Below are positions 46,831 through 57,389 of a DNA stretch of 64,000 bases, piece by piece. This DNA is from Schistocephalus solidus (taxonomy: Eukaryota > Platyhelminthes > Cestoda > Diphyllobothriidea > Diphyllobothriidae): assembly GCA_017591395.1 (NCBI GenBank), contig WEDG01001326.1:1-64000 (forward strand), given 5' to 3'. The notes under the pieces are model-generated. The model searched no databases. It had not been told where the DNA came from and saw only the letters and a program-made list of their open reading frames with translations. The position numbers were made by a program, and so were the translations under genes. Position 1 is the stretch's first letter; each line of letters starts with the position of its first letter.

Positions 46831-49195
46831 ACAGTTCGCGTAAACAAGGGATAGCTTTTGCTGAATTTTGATACTTCTAGGTAGCTTATTCCAGATTGCT
46901 ATAGCGTTTACCGAAAAAAACTGTCGGTATCTAACTGTGCGTGCCAAAGGAAGAAATAAAAATACATCTCGATGACTGGTGCGCCGAGAGTGGTCGAGGT
47001 GCCTCAGAGATTTAAGGGGGTTAAATGTACGACTGTTTAGTAGTTTAAACAGTAAAATAGTCCCTTCTGTAATCTGCGAAGCCACAGCGGGTCAAGGCTT
47101 GTAAGCTCACAGCGTTGGTGATAGGACAGGTTTCGGTGATCTGAATAGAAAACTTTTTGTAAAGAAGTGCTGGACTGATTCTATCTTCTTTCGTTCACTA
47201 GCGTGCAGGAGACTAAATAGAAACGAGCAGTATTCCAGACTAGGCCTGACATACATTTTATAGAGGCTGATTCTAATTTTGACGGTTTTAAAAATTTCTG
47301 AGAATAAACCCAGTAGTTTTGGCGTGCTTTCGAGACAATCAGGGCGCAGTGCTCTGACAGATTAAGACTACTAGAATATGATATGCCCAGATCCTTTATA
47401 ACTCCGGGCACGTTTAGATCGTGACCGTCTATGCTTAGGTGGGGCTGATGGTTGTCGCCAATAACCATCACGGAGCACTTTTGCCAAGAAAGTGAGAGGC
47501 GCCATGTGCGACACCACTGAGCGAAGACCTGAAGATCCGTTTTTAAGAGCTCAAGCACGATGTTGCGATCAACCGGTTTATATCGATAGGCAACTTTTAA
47601 ATCGTCAGCGTACATTAAGGGCCTACCATACTGAAAACAATCAGGAACATCGTTGACAAAGAGGCAAAATAGAATCGGGCCGAGCACGCTGCCCTGAATA
47701 ACTCTGCTCCCCACATGCGTGGGGTTGGACATAACATCAGAAATTTTAACCCGTTGTGCGCGAGCATTCAAATAGGAAAATATTAAGTTCAGAAGCTTGT
47801 TACCTATGCCGAAGGAGGCAAGTTTCAGCAGTAGGAGATCATGGTCAACACGATCAAAAGCCTTAGTGAAATCGAAGTATACGGTGTAAATTGCAAAACC
47901 GCTGTCTCTAGATTGTAGCACATGATCAAAGAAAGAGAGCTGGCAAGTGTCACAAGACCTTTTTTCGAGAAAACCATGCTGAGCCGCATTGAGTAGGTTA
48001 TTCTCTGTTAGGTGAAATATCATCTTGTCGTTGATCAAGGACTCGAAGGTCTTCGAGACTGCTGGTAGTGTATTTATTGGTCTAAAGTCGTCAAATGACG
48101 TAGGTGGGCCGTGTTTCGGAATAGGCAGTATGTGCGATTCCTTCCATAAAATAGGGGAAAGTTTCACGTTCAAGAGCAAGATTAAATATCTTATACAGAA
48201 GGGACGGAAAAATATCGTTTGCATCCGCCTTTAGAACGCTGACCGGGACGCCATCTGGTCCTGGACTGTAAGATTGACGAAAACGCTAATGGCTACGGTC
48301 ACGTCCCAGAGGGTAAAAGTTATGGTTTCGAGGACATTACCGGTTCAAACCCGGATGTCAGGAAAGGGTATTTTCACTTAACGTTCTAAACAAAAAAGCA
48401 TTGAAGCTATCAGCAGTCAACTTAGCGTCAGCTATTGGGTTTCCTAAGGCATCTCGAAGTACGGGGTGCTGCGTTTTTCTCTGCGTTTTTACTGTGCGCG
48501 AAAAGAGCTTCGCAACATTTAAAGAAGGGTTTTCGGCAACGTCAACCTCATCGGCTTGTCGTTTTTCGTCAGACAGCCTCTTAGCCTCTTTAAAGATTTG
48601 TTGGATCAAGGGCAGGACGGAGGTGTCGTTTTGTAGATGAAAACGACGGGAGAGTCTACGCAGTCTACGGCGGAATTATAAAGGGAGGTAGACTTTATCC
48701 TTGACATTAATTATTTTCTTACGGGGAACAAAACGAGAAATGAGGGGACCTAGAACTTTTTAAAAAGTATCAGTTCAAACATTCACATCCGAACATACAA
48801 AGAAGTTAGTCCAGTCGTGGGAATTTAGGTGTGTTAGCAATTCCCTCATATTTGCTTATCTGAAATCACGAAAAAAGCTATATTTTTTGGAAAACGTTTC
48901 AGCAGCCTCTAGTTCTAGTGTAGAAAGAACTAAAGTATGATCAGAATTCCCCGGTGGATCTAAAGGTGACACTGACAATGGCTGACATCCTCTACAAAAA
49001 ATAAGATCAAGTTTGTTTGATCCTCGGGTGGGAAAATCATCTACCTGGTCCCACATGCCTATATCTATGGCCTAAAGTAGGTCTTCGAACTTTGCAGGAC
49101 CGGAAGTTGGAAACAAGTGAACTTCAGGAAGATTGAAGTTACCTGCAATCAAGCAGTACTTCAGATTTAAGTCATCTGATAAGTATTGGTTTCTA
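46825..49195 (-). pseudogene. Family E: CR1/Jockey-type ORF2, 5'-truncated
   Basis: The longest open frame in the window (347 codons, 48224-47181, minus) is an RT: WKESHILPIPKHGPPTSFDD, FRPINTLPAVSKTFESLIND, LLNAAQHGFLEKRSCDTCQL, YFDFTKAFDRVDHDLLLLKL, VIQGSVLGPILFCLFVNDV, MYADDLKVAYRY (active-site YADD kept), then the thumb VIKDLGISYSSSLNLSEHCA. The C-terminal part continues at 47085-46825 (RYRQFFSVNAIAIWNKLPRS). Upstream are a linker (48609-48358) and the end of the endonuclease (IAGNFNLPEVHLF, ~49150; GNSDHTLVLSTLELE, ~48950). The element stops at ~49195 inside the endonuclease, as in 5'-truncated insertions. About 90 bp at 48270-48358 interrupt the start of the RT. Confidence 0.9.
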
Positions 49196-49712
49196 GACGC
49201 ATCTGTATCCAATTCCCAATCAGAATTTCAGGCGGACGTGTTTCGAAGTCTTAACATACTTGCGAAATGGCTGATGCAACTGCAGGCAACACAACGTCAT
49301 ATTTATCAAAAATGCGAACGGCTGAGCTTACTCAACTGACAAGCAGTACAGCTCCAATTCAAATGGGTATTGCCATCCCCGTATATCCAGTCTCACAGCC
49401 GATAGCCAGCCGTGCTGGTTTCAGAGACTTACACGAACGGCTGCTGAATCCCAATTTCCGCAGGGAACTGGTTAGTACCCGTCAATTATGTACATTTTCA
49501 ATTAGGAGTCATATTTATTCTGCCTCGGGGGCCGAAATACGGACGACTTCGTTAACCGCATATTTTATGCGATTTTCGATGAAGCTATCGCCTTGGAACT
49601 GAATTTCCAAGGACGAAAAGGAAAAGATGCTTTATCAGGGTCAAAATTCTATGAACTTATTACAGGTGGGTTATAACATGTCTTTTAAATTTCAAACAAT
49701 TTAGAGCTGTAG
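49196..49712 (+). pseudogene. DUF4806-family gene, right copy: C-terminal domain with mini-introns
   Basis: Reads SQSEFQADVFRSLNILAKWL and MQLQATQRHIYQKCE in one frame and, after a one-base shift near 49310, HERLLNPNFRREL. A 35-nt intron (49471-49505, GTTAGT...AATTAG) then joins to ESYLFCLGGRNTDDFVNRIF and YAIFDEAIALELNFQGRKGK..FYELIT. The GG..DFVNRI, A..LNFQGRKGK and C-terminal LI parts are the DUF4806 pattern (GG.....RRIL..L, ..W.G..GK..F). A second possible 39-nt intron (49666-49704, GTGGGT...TTTAG) would give the end ELITEL and a TAG at 49710-49712; without it the reading ends at 49676. The domain's function is unknown. Confidence 0.75.
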
Positions 49713-50386
49713 GTTAGGTGGAATGGCGGCGGCCGTCTAAACCTTTAAGAGTTGGAGGCCACATTTGTAAGGCGCCTGAAAAGGTCCCTCGACGCTGCCG
49801 GCAAGAGGGTTCAAAGGCACGTCCCTGAATTACGCTTTTATGGTCAGTTGATTTGCTTTAATATTGCTTAACTGTCTATTTTTAGAATGCCACCAGGACT
49901 TTCCACCTCCATCCAAACCCTAATCTTGACAACCCGGCTAACCCCTGATTGAACGTATTCCACAACCCCGTATTGTTTATATTAAGTAGACTAATTTCCA
50001 TTATTGTGCATATATTATTATGGACGTTTTATAATACACATTTTTATATTTCCATAAAGTGTTTGTTTTCATTTTTTACAACACGTTGAGATAAGGGAAA
50101 CATGCGACTGCAGTGGTGTATACGCGAGCTAAATAGGATGGGAAGTAATGGTTACGTTGTTGGCGGTCACAGTAAAGGAATTATAATGGGCGTTCCGTAT
50201 GTATTCGTTTAAAATGGGGGGTAACGTAGGAAGTATCCAAAACGTTTTCGTCTATTTCGACAAATCTCGACATTTCGATATTGGGCATATAACAGCAAAG
50301 AGGACAAAGTCGATATACAGTCAACATATGCATCTCGACATGTAGATATCCGGGCGATATACGGCTGATATGGATTGCTATTAGGG
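49713..50386 (+). mobile_element. Right terminal region of unit T
   Basis: Non-coding. Two related subterminal motifs are present: AAATCTCGACATTTCGATAT (~50264) and CATCTCGACATGTAGATATC (~50331). The first is a direct copy of the left-end motif. The unit ends GCTATTAGGG at 50386, the inverse of its left terminus. Together with the left arm this leaves ~2 kb of T once E and C1 are removed. Confidence 0.62.
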
Positions 50387-50450
50387 TTCTAATAAGGAGC
50401 AATGACTCAGCCTTTGTTGTGACTTCTCCTTTCCCGATTGAAAGCAGATA
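50387..50450 (-). mobile_element. Displaced 5' end of D1
   Basis: The sequence TTCTAATAAGGAGCAATGAC, then CTCAGCC..GTGACTTCTCC and AAAGCAGATA, matches the far 5' end of D2 (60879-60941) with several differences. It is the part of D1 cut off by unit T and so defines T's right border. Confidence 0.75.
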
Positions 50451-51010
50451 ATAATTTCTACCTTCTAGAAATTAAATTAAGACTTTATCATATTTCTGTG
50501 CTTCCCATTCTTGAATTTTGCTGTCCTTTCTTTGGTTTAATGAACGAAACTAGCCGTTCAAAAATTGAAAATGTCCAAAGACATTTTACAAAAAAGCTCC
50601 TTTTCCTACCCTTTCAGCTACTTCCTACTCAACAAGATGCCAGCTAACGAAGCTAAAATTTCTTTGGGTCAGGAGACTGGAAGCAGGCTTTTGTCTCCTT
50701 TTCTGACTAAATACTAGCACAAATTTCCCCAAGCTTTCTGTCATTACCCCCGTTGGTCTTCCTTATAACCTAAGAAATCCTGACTTAATTATACCTCCAC
50801 CTGCGTCCTCCACGTGCAAACGCTCTCTCTGCTATGCTTCTAGGTAAAGCTTTCTTTGGAATAACTTGCCAATTGAAATTAGGTCGTTAACTACTCTATC
50901 TGCATTCAAGCGAAGACTGCACATTTTTCTTAGCACTTATTATAATAACCTTTTATTTTCCTCATCTTTTCCTAGTAGCTTTCCTCATGACTCGGAGAAA
51001 GGACTTTCGG
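50451..51010 (+). pseudogene. Family B (B1): RT C-terminal part, resumed after the nest
   Basis: Reads NNFYLLEIKLRLYHISVLPI, LEFCCPFFG, SKIENVQRHFTKKLLFLPF, then after frame changes LWNNLP (~50860) and SAFKRRLHIFL. This is the segment expected directly after the piece that stops at 35396 (compare IRPVLEYC..W in family C), so B1 is one element split by ~15 kb of insertions. Confidence 0.75.
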
Positions 51011-51585
51011 GAATTTAAGTGACCGTCTTGGAACTATATTTTTGCCACCTCGAGTTCACATGAAGCATGATATCTTCTTATATCACCAGTCATCCAAACG
51101 ATGAAGTCATTCGGAAGTACACATTCGGTAGTCATCAGTCTAAAATGCTGCCGTTTCTTTGGTTACTAACCATCATCCGATTTCAATTTTGCATCCTAAA
51201 ATGCTGAGGCCTCAAGTTCTTTGACGCATTTTCATGAGATTTTGTTTCACACGCCTAAGTGATCAAGAATGAACCATCTTGACGTTTCATTATATTATTC
51301 TGAAATACAAATGCAGTATAACCCTACTCTACCACTTAACCTTATTTTCCTAAGCGGTTTTTCTTCTTCTACCTTCTTTTCAAAAATGAAGGCCGATTTA
51401 ACTATGCCTCCATTTTTATGGTACGAGTTTTTTTCCCTGGCTATCTTTCTAGTTCGCTATTTATTTCAAAAAATAGCTAACTGTTGACCTAACAGAACCA
51501 TTTCTGTCTAATTTATTAAGTATTTGTACATTTTATCTGCACTTATTTTGATAATTTAATTTTGATACTAATTTTTGTTTAGACA
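51011..51585. other. No gene recognised
   Basis: AT-rich. It may contain the B1 3' end. A 72-codon plus-strand frame (51269-51487) rich in Phe/Leu/Ser shows no family signature. Confidence 0.5.
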
Positions 51586-52110
51586 GTGCCTCTCCAGTGT
51601 GTTCAGGCATGGCCCCCCGGACAAAGCAAGACTACACTCTGTTAAAGAAAATTCAACAAGGTGTGATGAAAACAAGCCAGTGGATTACATTGACTACCCT
51701 ATGAGGGTCGACTAGAAAGACTCAAAAGTTTTCCTCCCTCTTATACGCACTGCAGAGGGCGTACGATCTTGGTCTTCAAACTTGTCATGGGAGTTGACTG
51801 TGCTCTTCATTTGAACGATTTTTTTTGAATTGAAAAAACGAAAAATCTCCTATTTCACCATTAAAAACTTAATGTCAACTTCGCCAAACTTTAAATGTGA
51901 GACAGCTGCTTTTCCCACCGGGGGATAAAAGAATGAAACAAACTTCTGCCGTCGGTTTTTCTGACTGGTAGAGTTGTGATACTCAATGACGGATATAATA
52001 TAACCACATCTCCATGTTACACATGCATTTTTGGTAGCATCTGCCTGTAAATAGGGTTTACAAACGCTCTGTCTGCCTCCCTTATATAGTTCCATATATT
52101 TCAGTATATT
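51586..52110 (+). pseudogene. Family C (C3): 3' fragment
   Basis: Starts CVQAWPPGQSKTTLC (compare CVQAWRPWTKHDYAL in C1) and continues LPYEGRLERLKSFPP, then CTGTAAATAGGGTTTACAAA and the CTCCCTTATATA end. It is heavily decayed with many frame changes. It is 5'-truncated and older than C1/C2. Confidence 0.8.
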
Positions 52111-52350
52111 TAAGGGTAATAGGCATCGCCTTTGAAGGCCCTATATATAAGCTAAATTATATTGAAAGAAGGAGCTTAGCTTGGTTTTTTCTTGTGTTCT
52201 AAGTATATTGACAGCGTCCATGAGGAGCTGTACCACTTAACTTAGTATCTACTGCCCTCTCTCCAAGAAACTCCCAGGACAGTGCAGCAACTCTCCAAGG
52301 GAAGGCACCCTGATAAGATGCGATCCCTGCTGATATACAGTCACTTTAAA
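52096..52350 (-). mobile_element. Probable orphan CR1-like 3' end, tail-to-tail with C3
   Basis: On the minus strand 52145-52100 reads GGGCCTTCAAAGGCGATGCC, a TATTACCC block, and then AATATACTGAAATATA, the CR1 3'-end pattern seen elsewhere in the window. The rest up to 52350 is unassigned. Confidence 0.5.
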
Positions 52351-52354
52351 TCAC

Positions 52355-55300
52355 TTTATTGATGGAATTAGGCTTTCGCCCTTGAGCTCCCTATTCGCAG
52401 GCAAAAATTTCAATAGTGCAAATTTTTACAGTGATATATCTGACAAATGAAAATGTAGGGTCATCGATATGTGTGGGCCAGGCGCTACCTGCCACTGTTT
52501 ACACAATCTTCATTATATTGACAATATTTTCTCAGAAAATGAGTATCTAGTTTGAATTTAAATGTGTCAAAGTTTCTGAAAGGACCACCTCGTCAGGGAG
52601 TCCGTTCCATGCTGCAATGACCCTCTGCGAAAAGGCGTTTCTACGGACTTCCGTGTGGACAAACTTCCTCTGCAGTTTAAAGGGATGACCCCGCAGATGT
52701 TCCGTCCCAGCCAATTCGAAGAAGTCAGCAAATTCTAGGGCACATTCGTGGCCTCTGATAATCCGGTAGGTTTGGATGAGATCACCGCATAGCTGCCTGT
52801 TATTGTGAGGAAACATATCAAGTTCAACCAGTCTGGCTTCATAAGGCAGATGACTAAGATTCTTGACCATCTTCGTAGCCCTCACCTGCACTCGTTTCAG
52901 CTGTAGATAATACTTCATAAACCACGGATGCCAGGCCTGGATGGCATATTCCAAGTGAGATCGAACAAATACCCCGTAGGTTTTTCGGAAGAGTTCCTTA
53001 TCAATCTACGCAAATCCACGTCTGAGCGCAAATGAGACCTGTGTCGTGCGTTTAGCTGCCTTTAAACACTGTGAAGATGGTTTAAGTGAGGAGTTTATTA
53101 GAACACCGAGGTCCTTCTGTTCCTCAACAATTGAAAGGGGCTGACCATTGAGAAGGTATTGGTAGTAATCATCCTCCTCACTGGTGCTTCTGGTACACAG
53201 TCTTAGGACCACACACTTCCCAACGTTAAAATTTAAGTGCCAACGAGCAGACCAGCTGCTAAGACCGTTGAAAGTTCGTGCCTATCATTATCAGATCTGA
53301 TGACCCTCCACAATTTAACATCATCTGCAAACATGATGGTGCTGCAATCCAGGTCGTCGACACAGTCGTTGATGTACACTAAGAAGAGTAACGACCCTAA
53401 TACCGAGCCTTAGGGCACACCACTTAGAACCGGAGTAGGTGTTGACTTCGAGGTATCGACGCACACAGTTTGCAATCTACCTGTAAGAAAGTCTGCGATC
53501 CATGTCAGCAGCATTCCTCTTATGCCGATTTCAGATAATTTGAAGATGAGACGTTTGTGTGGGACACTGTCAAACGCCTTCTTGAAATCAGTGTATATGA
53601 AGTCAACCCTACCATTTTTGTCGAGTGCACGAGTTCACTGTCCTATGGAGAGTAATAAACTAGAAAGACAGGAGCGATTCTGTCTGAAGCCATGCTGGAG
53701 ATCTGAGAGTAATTGGTTTTCCTCAAGGAACTTCATGGTTGCCTTCTTGATTATTGAGTCCATTATTTTGCAGCAAATGGAGGTTAGGCTGACAGGCCGA
53801 TAATTGCTGACATTAGATCAAGCACCACTCTTGTATATGGGGTATTTATTTGCTGCCTTACATTCGGATGGCAGTTTCACTGATTCAAATGACGAATTAA
53901 ATATATACGCTAGTGGTTTGCACAGTTCGCTGGCCAGTTCTTTCAAGAACTTGGCCGGTATATCGTCCGGACCAGATGACTTCGCTTCTTTCAGATTTCG
54001 CAGTTCTCGATTCACGAGAGGTTCTTGGAAGATTATATATTCAAGCACTGGACCGGCGTCTATAACCGCACTGTTGACGTGGTCAAGCTGATGTTCCAGT
54101 TCTCTAGTGAAAACCGAGGCAAAAAAACGACCTAAGTACTCGGCTTTGTCGCAATTTTCAACGACTTCAACACCATTCCCATCCATGAGTACCGCTAATG
54201 GGTCCTTGTTTTTTAGTCGGCTATTGATATAATGGAATAAAATTTTTGGTTTATATTCAACCTGTTGAATAATTCTTGATTCATCGTTCTTCCTTGCCTG
54301 ACGAATCATTATTTTTACAGTGTTTCTTTGATGACGAAATTCTTTGAGATGCTCTGCTGACCCTGTTTGCCTGAATACCTTCCATTTTTTATTCTTCTTC
54401 TTTAACTGCCTGTTAAGTTCTTTTGTCAACCAGGCGGGGCAACTATTCTTTTTTTGCACCTTCACTGGACAAAAACAAACAATCCCATCTTGTAGGCATC
54501 AGTTCTTGCCTCATCGCGTTAAAATCAGCCTTCCATTTATTTCACTTGCATTCCGTTCCATTCTGGCGCTGAGAATAAAGTGAGTAATCCCACATCAGCG
54601 TACTATGGTCACTCTTACCGAGGGGTGCAATAGAATACACTTCCTCAATGCTAGAGAAGTCCTTCGTAAATACCAGGTCCAGGCAATTTGCTCTCTGGTT
54701 CTCTATAAATCTCGTTGGTATGTTAACCTTCTGTACCAGAGCTTGGTCGAGAGTGTCATCCATTAGCTTGTGGCCGAAGGAAGTTGTTGCACCATCAACT
54801 GTCAGATTTACACAGTCTACTAAAGGTGCATTGAAATCTCCAGCAATAAGCACCTCCTGGTGACTTGCTACTTCCTTGAGCAAATGGAGGAGGGACTCAT
54901 CAGCTGCTCTTGGAATGTTCGGTGGTCTGTAGATCGTCAAGAATTGTAGGTTCTATGAACAATCCTTTTTAATCTATATCCAGAGAAACTCATATTCAAG
55001 GAAGATGGAGTGTGCTCGTTCGACTGCCGAGATTCCTGTCCTAACATCTACGGCCACTCCTCCTCCCTTTCTATTTTCTCGGTCTTTTCGAAAAAGTTGG
55101 TATCCAACTATCGAAATCTCGCTATCCGCGATTTCGGCTTTGAGCCACGTTTCCGTAATGGCAACGATATCGGGGGTTCGGTCTGACACTAATGCTTTGA
55201 GTTCATCAACTTTCGATAGGAAACTCTGAGCATTGGTATACAAACATCTCAATTTAGACTGGGCAACTCCTCCATATAGACTTCCGCGCATTTCGCACGA

Positions 55301-55560
55301 TTGAATACTTGAGTCTCTCATTGTTTTCCGAGATGAACTGGTGTCCATCCCGCCGACGCTGAGTTCTGATGAGTGGTCGTCATCCGAGTTCTGGAGCGCC
55401 TTCTTTTTATTATTCAAGCTCTGTACAGTTGGGTACATCGTATTTAGTGTCCTCCGTCTCGGCGAGAATCCACCTTGATTATGTACGGGGTCTGCCATAA
55501 GAAAGACATCTTTATCACGTTTATTTCCCCGTCCTTTATTTTGAGCCATTGTGTCCCCCT
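52355..55560 (-). pseudogene. Family D (D2): ORF2, endonuclease and RT
   Basis: Minus strand, better kept than D1. The endonuclease is at 55270-54540: LYTNAQSFLSKVDELKALV, ITETWLKAEIADSEISIVG, KGGGVAVDVRTG, IYRPPNIPRAADE, LIAGDFNAPLVD (~54840), CLDLVFTKD, KSDHSTLMWDYSLY (~54615); the catalytic GDFN and SDH blocks are present. The linker is at 54465-53830 (KSSGPDDIPAKFLKELASEL). RT spans 53810-53340 and contains AFKK-, GVP- and YIND-type blocks in shifted frames. The thumb and C-terminal part are at 53212-52547 (LSIVEEQKDLGVLINSSLKP, EYAIQAWHPWFMKYYLQLKR, FSQRVIAAWNGLPDEV). The 3' end near 52355-52450 has a repeated AAAGTGA tail. Stops and frameshifts between blocks make it non-functional. Confidence 0.9.
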
Positions 55561-55599
55561 ACTCGGTCCTCCTCTTCAGTTCTGCTCTCAGCATCCTCA

Positions 55600-56552
55600 T
55601 TTTGTACCTTTACTTGGGTTCGTAATCTGGCTAAGAAAACACATCCATGTGTGAGCTACGGAGATCCATTCTCCGTTCTAGGAGGCGTGAAGCCGGAACA
55701 TCATTTTCAAGAATGATTTAAAGAGGCCTTGGTGATGATTGTTCATGTTGAACATCCGCTTTTCCTAAACGGAATGCTTTGTGCACTGTTACGCATTCGC
55801 CATCTCGAAGAATCGAATATGAGTATTCTTGGAAAAGACTGAGGTCATGTTCTACCCTTTCCTTTGCAATCAGAGAAGTGGACTCGGGAACCCCTTTAAT
55901 AACGAGATTGCGTTTTCGGTCGAAATGTATGTTTGGTGACTTTGAGTTCAGATTTGTTGATAGAGCATCAACATCAGGAAGAATGCTACTCTGGTCGACG
56001 ATGTTATTTGCGTCAGTAGGAGCAATTATTCCTAAAGTTAATGGCAAACCCCTTTTGGAAACTTTGCCAATTTGTCCTGCACTTGTTCCTGTATTATCAA
56101 CAGAGGATTGCACTTGAGCATCTATCGGTAAGAACGAGATTTTTCCAGAGTTCAAACCACTTTTTTGAGAAAGCTTCTTGGCCCTTTTCGACTTCTAATT
56201 CTTCGTCTTCGGTGCTTCAAATTCATCGAGCTTTTCAACTTCACCCTTTTTTGTATCATTCAGCGACGATGCCGCATATGTTTGTGTATCCAGCACATTT
56301 CTGCTTCTGTCTTAGCTTGATGACAGTAGTAAGGTGCATGAGCTGGTTTGATCTCCCTTTTGAAGGAAGGAATTGCCTACTGATTTACTGAGCTCTGTAG
56401 GTGCAATGTCTTTAAGCTCTACATTAGGTATTTTTGAGGAAGCTATATTTGCATACGTTATTTCTTTGGCTGGAATTCTCGTTGCTACGGGTGTTTTTTT
56501 CCGGGTGAACTATGAACCTTCCCTTTGAGATCGGCTATTTCTTGTTTCAAGT
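55600..56552 (-). pseudogene. Family D (D2): ORF1, split by C2
   Basis: The open part 56155-55718 reads FLPIDAQVQSSVDNTGTSAG, then an RRM-like region NLVIKGVPESTSLIAKERVE (~55900), DGECVTVHKAFRLGKADV. The coiled-coil part (LKQEIADL, ~56540) is cut by C2 at 56552 and continues beyond 60476 with the CMG-containing segment, where the second Cys of the CxxC is changed to Phe. This is the RNA-binding ORF1 of a CR1-type element. Confidence 0.82.
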
Positions 56553-57277
56553 CATCGTGTGCAAAGGAACCACGTATCTTTTTGTTCTCCGACTTGGAAA
56601 GTTTGAAAATCGTTAACACTTCGCTTGTTCGGATTCTGACATTAAAACTGCCACTGCACGAACGTAATTGCTCTTTGGAATTTTCTGGAAATTTTCTTGT
56701 GCCGAATTACCTCACAAAACGACATCAAATTGGAATTTGTTTATCACCTTCGTCGACTTGATAAAAACAGCCTCTTCACCAATAAATACTGTCAACTGCT
56801 CAGTGGACCAAAAGTGCAAAACCCCTTGAAGATCTGAAGTTATCCAGGACCTTTGACCTCTACAAACGGCTGAGTCGTTCCTGAATATTCTTCCTATCAT
56901 TTATTGTTTTTTTAAAGTGGTTTTGAACGAATAGGCGCATTTATTGCGCATATTGTTTCTATTGCGGCGTCGTTGGACCTCCGTTTGAAATTCGCTCGTC
57001 TCCAAGCTTTTGACTTTTGGCCAATAATCTGTTCCCAAAGTCAGGACTAAACGAAATAAGTTGTCATTGGATCACTTCGAAGGTTGCATCATTCTTTGCT
57101 TCGTAGTAACATTCGATAGTGAATTCGGTTCGGAAAAGCACTTCTTTTTGTGCTCAGTAAACTATTCGCTTGATAATTTAAGCTGCTCGTTAAAACTTAA
57201 TGCATCCTCGTATAGATCTTGCTGGCATGGGAAACGCAAATGTTCACGACCCGACCATGCGAAAAATTATTCACCGC

Positions 57278-57347
57278 TTCAGCCAGGACTCGAAACACCA
57301 ACCTCTCGATTAGCTATTGATGCTCTTGACCGCTCGGCCACGCCCGG
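57278..57347 (-). other. tRNA-Ser-like Pol III segment, antisense in the C2 5' region
   Basis: A box TGGCCGAGCGG at 57330-57340 and B box GTTTCGAGTCC at 57286-57296 on the minus strand. Same as in C1 with a few substitutions; both boxes are unchanged. Confidence 0.7.
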
Positions 57348-57389
57348 GAAACCAGCAGAAAAAAACAAATAGTATACACTACAAAAATA

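Noticed and set aside
48290..48360. tRNA gene on the plus strand (GGTTCAAACCC)
   Set aside because: There is a B-box-like string but no acceptable A box or acceptor pairing; better read as a small hairpin insertion in E.
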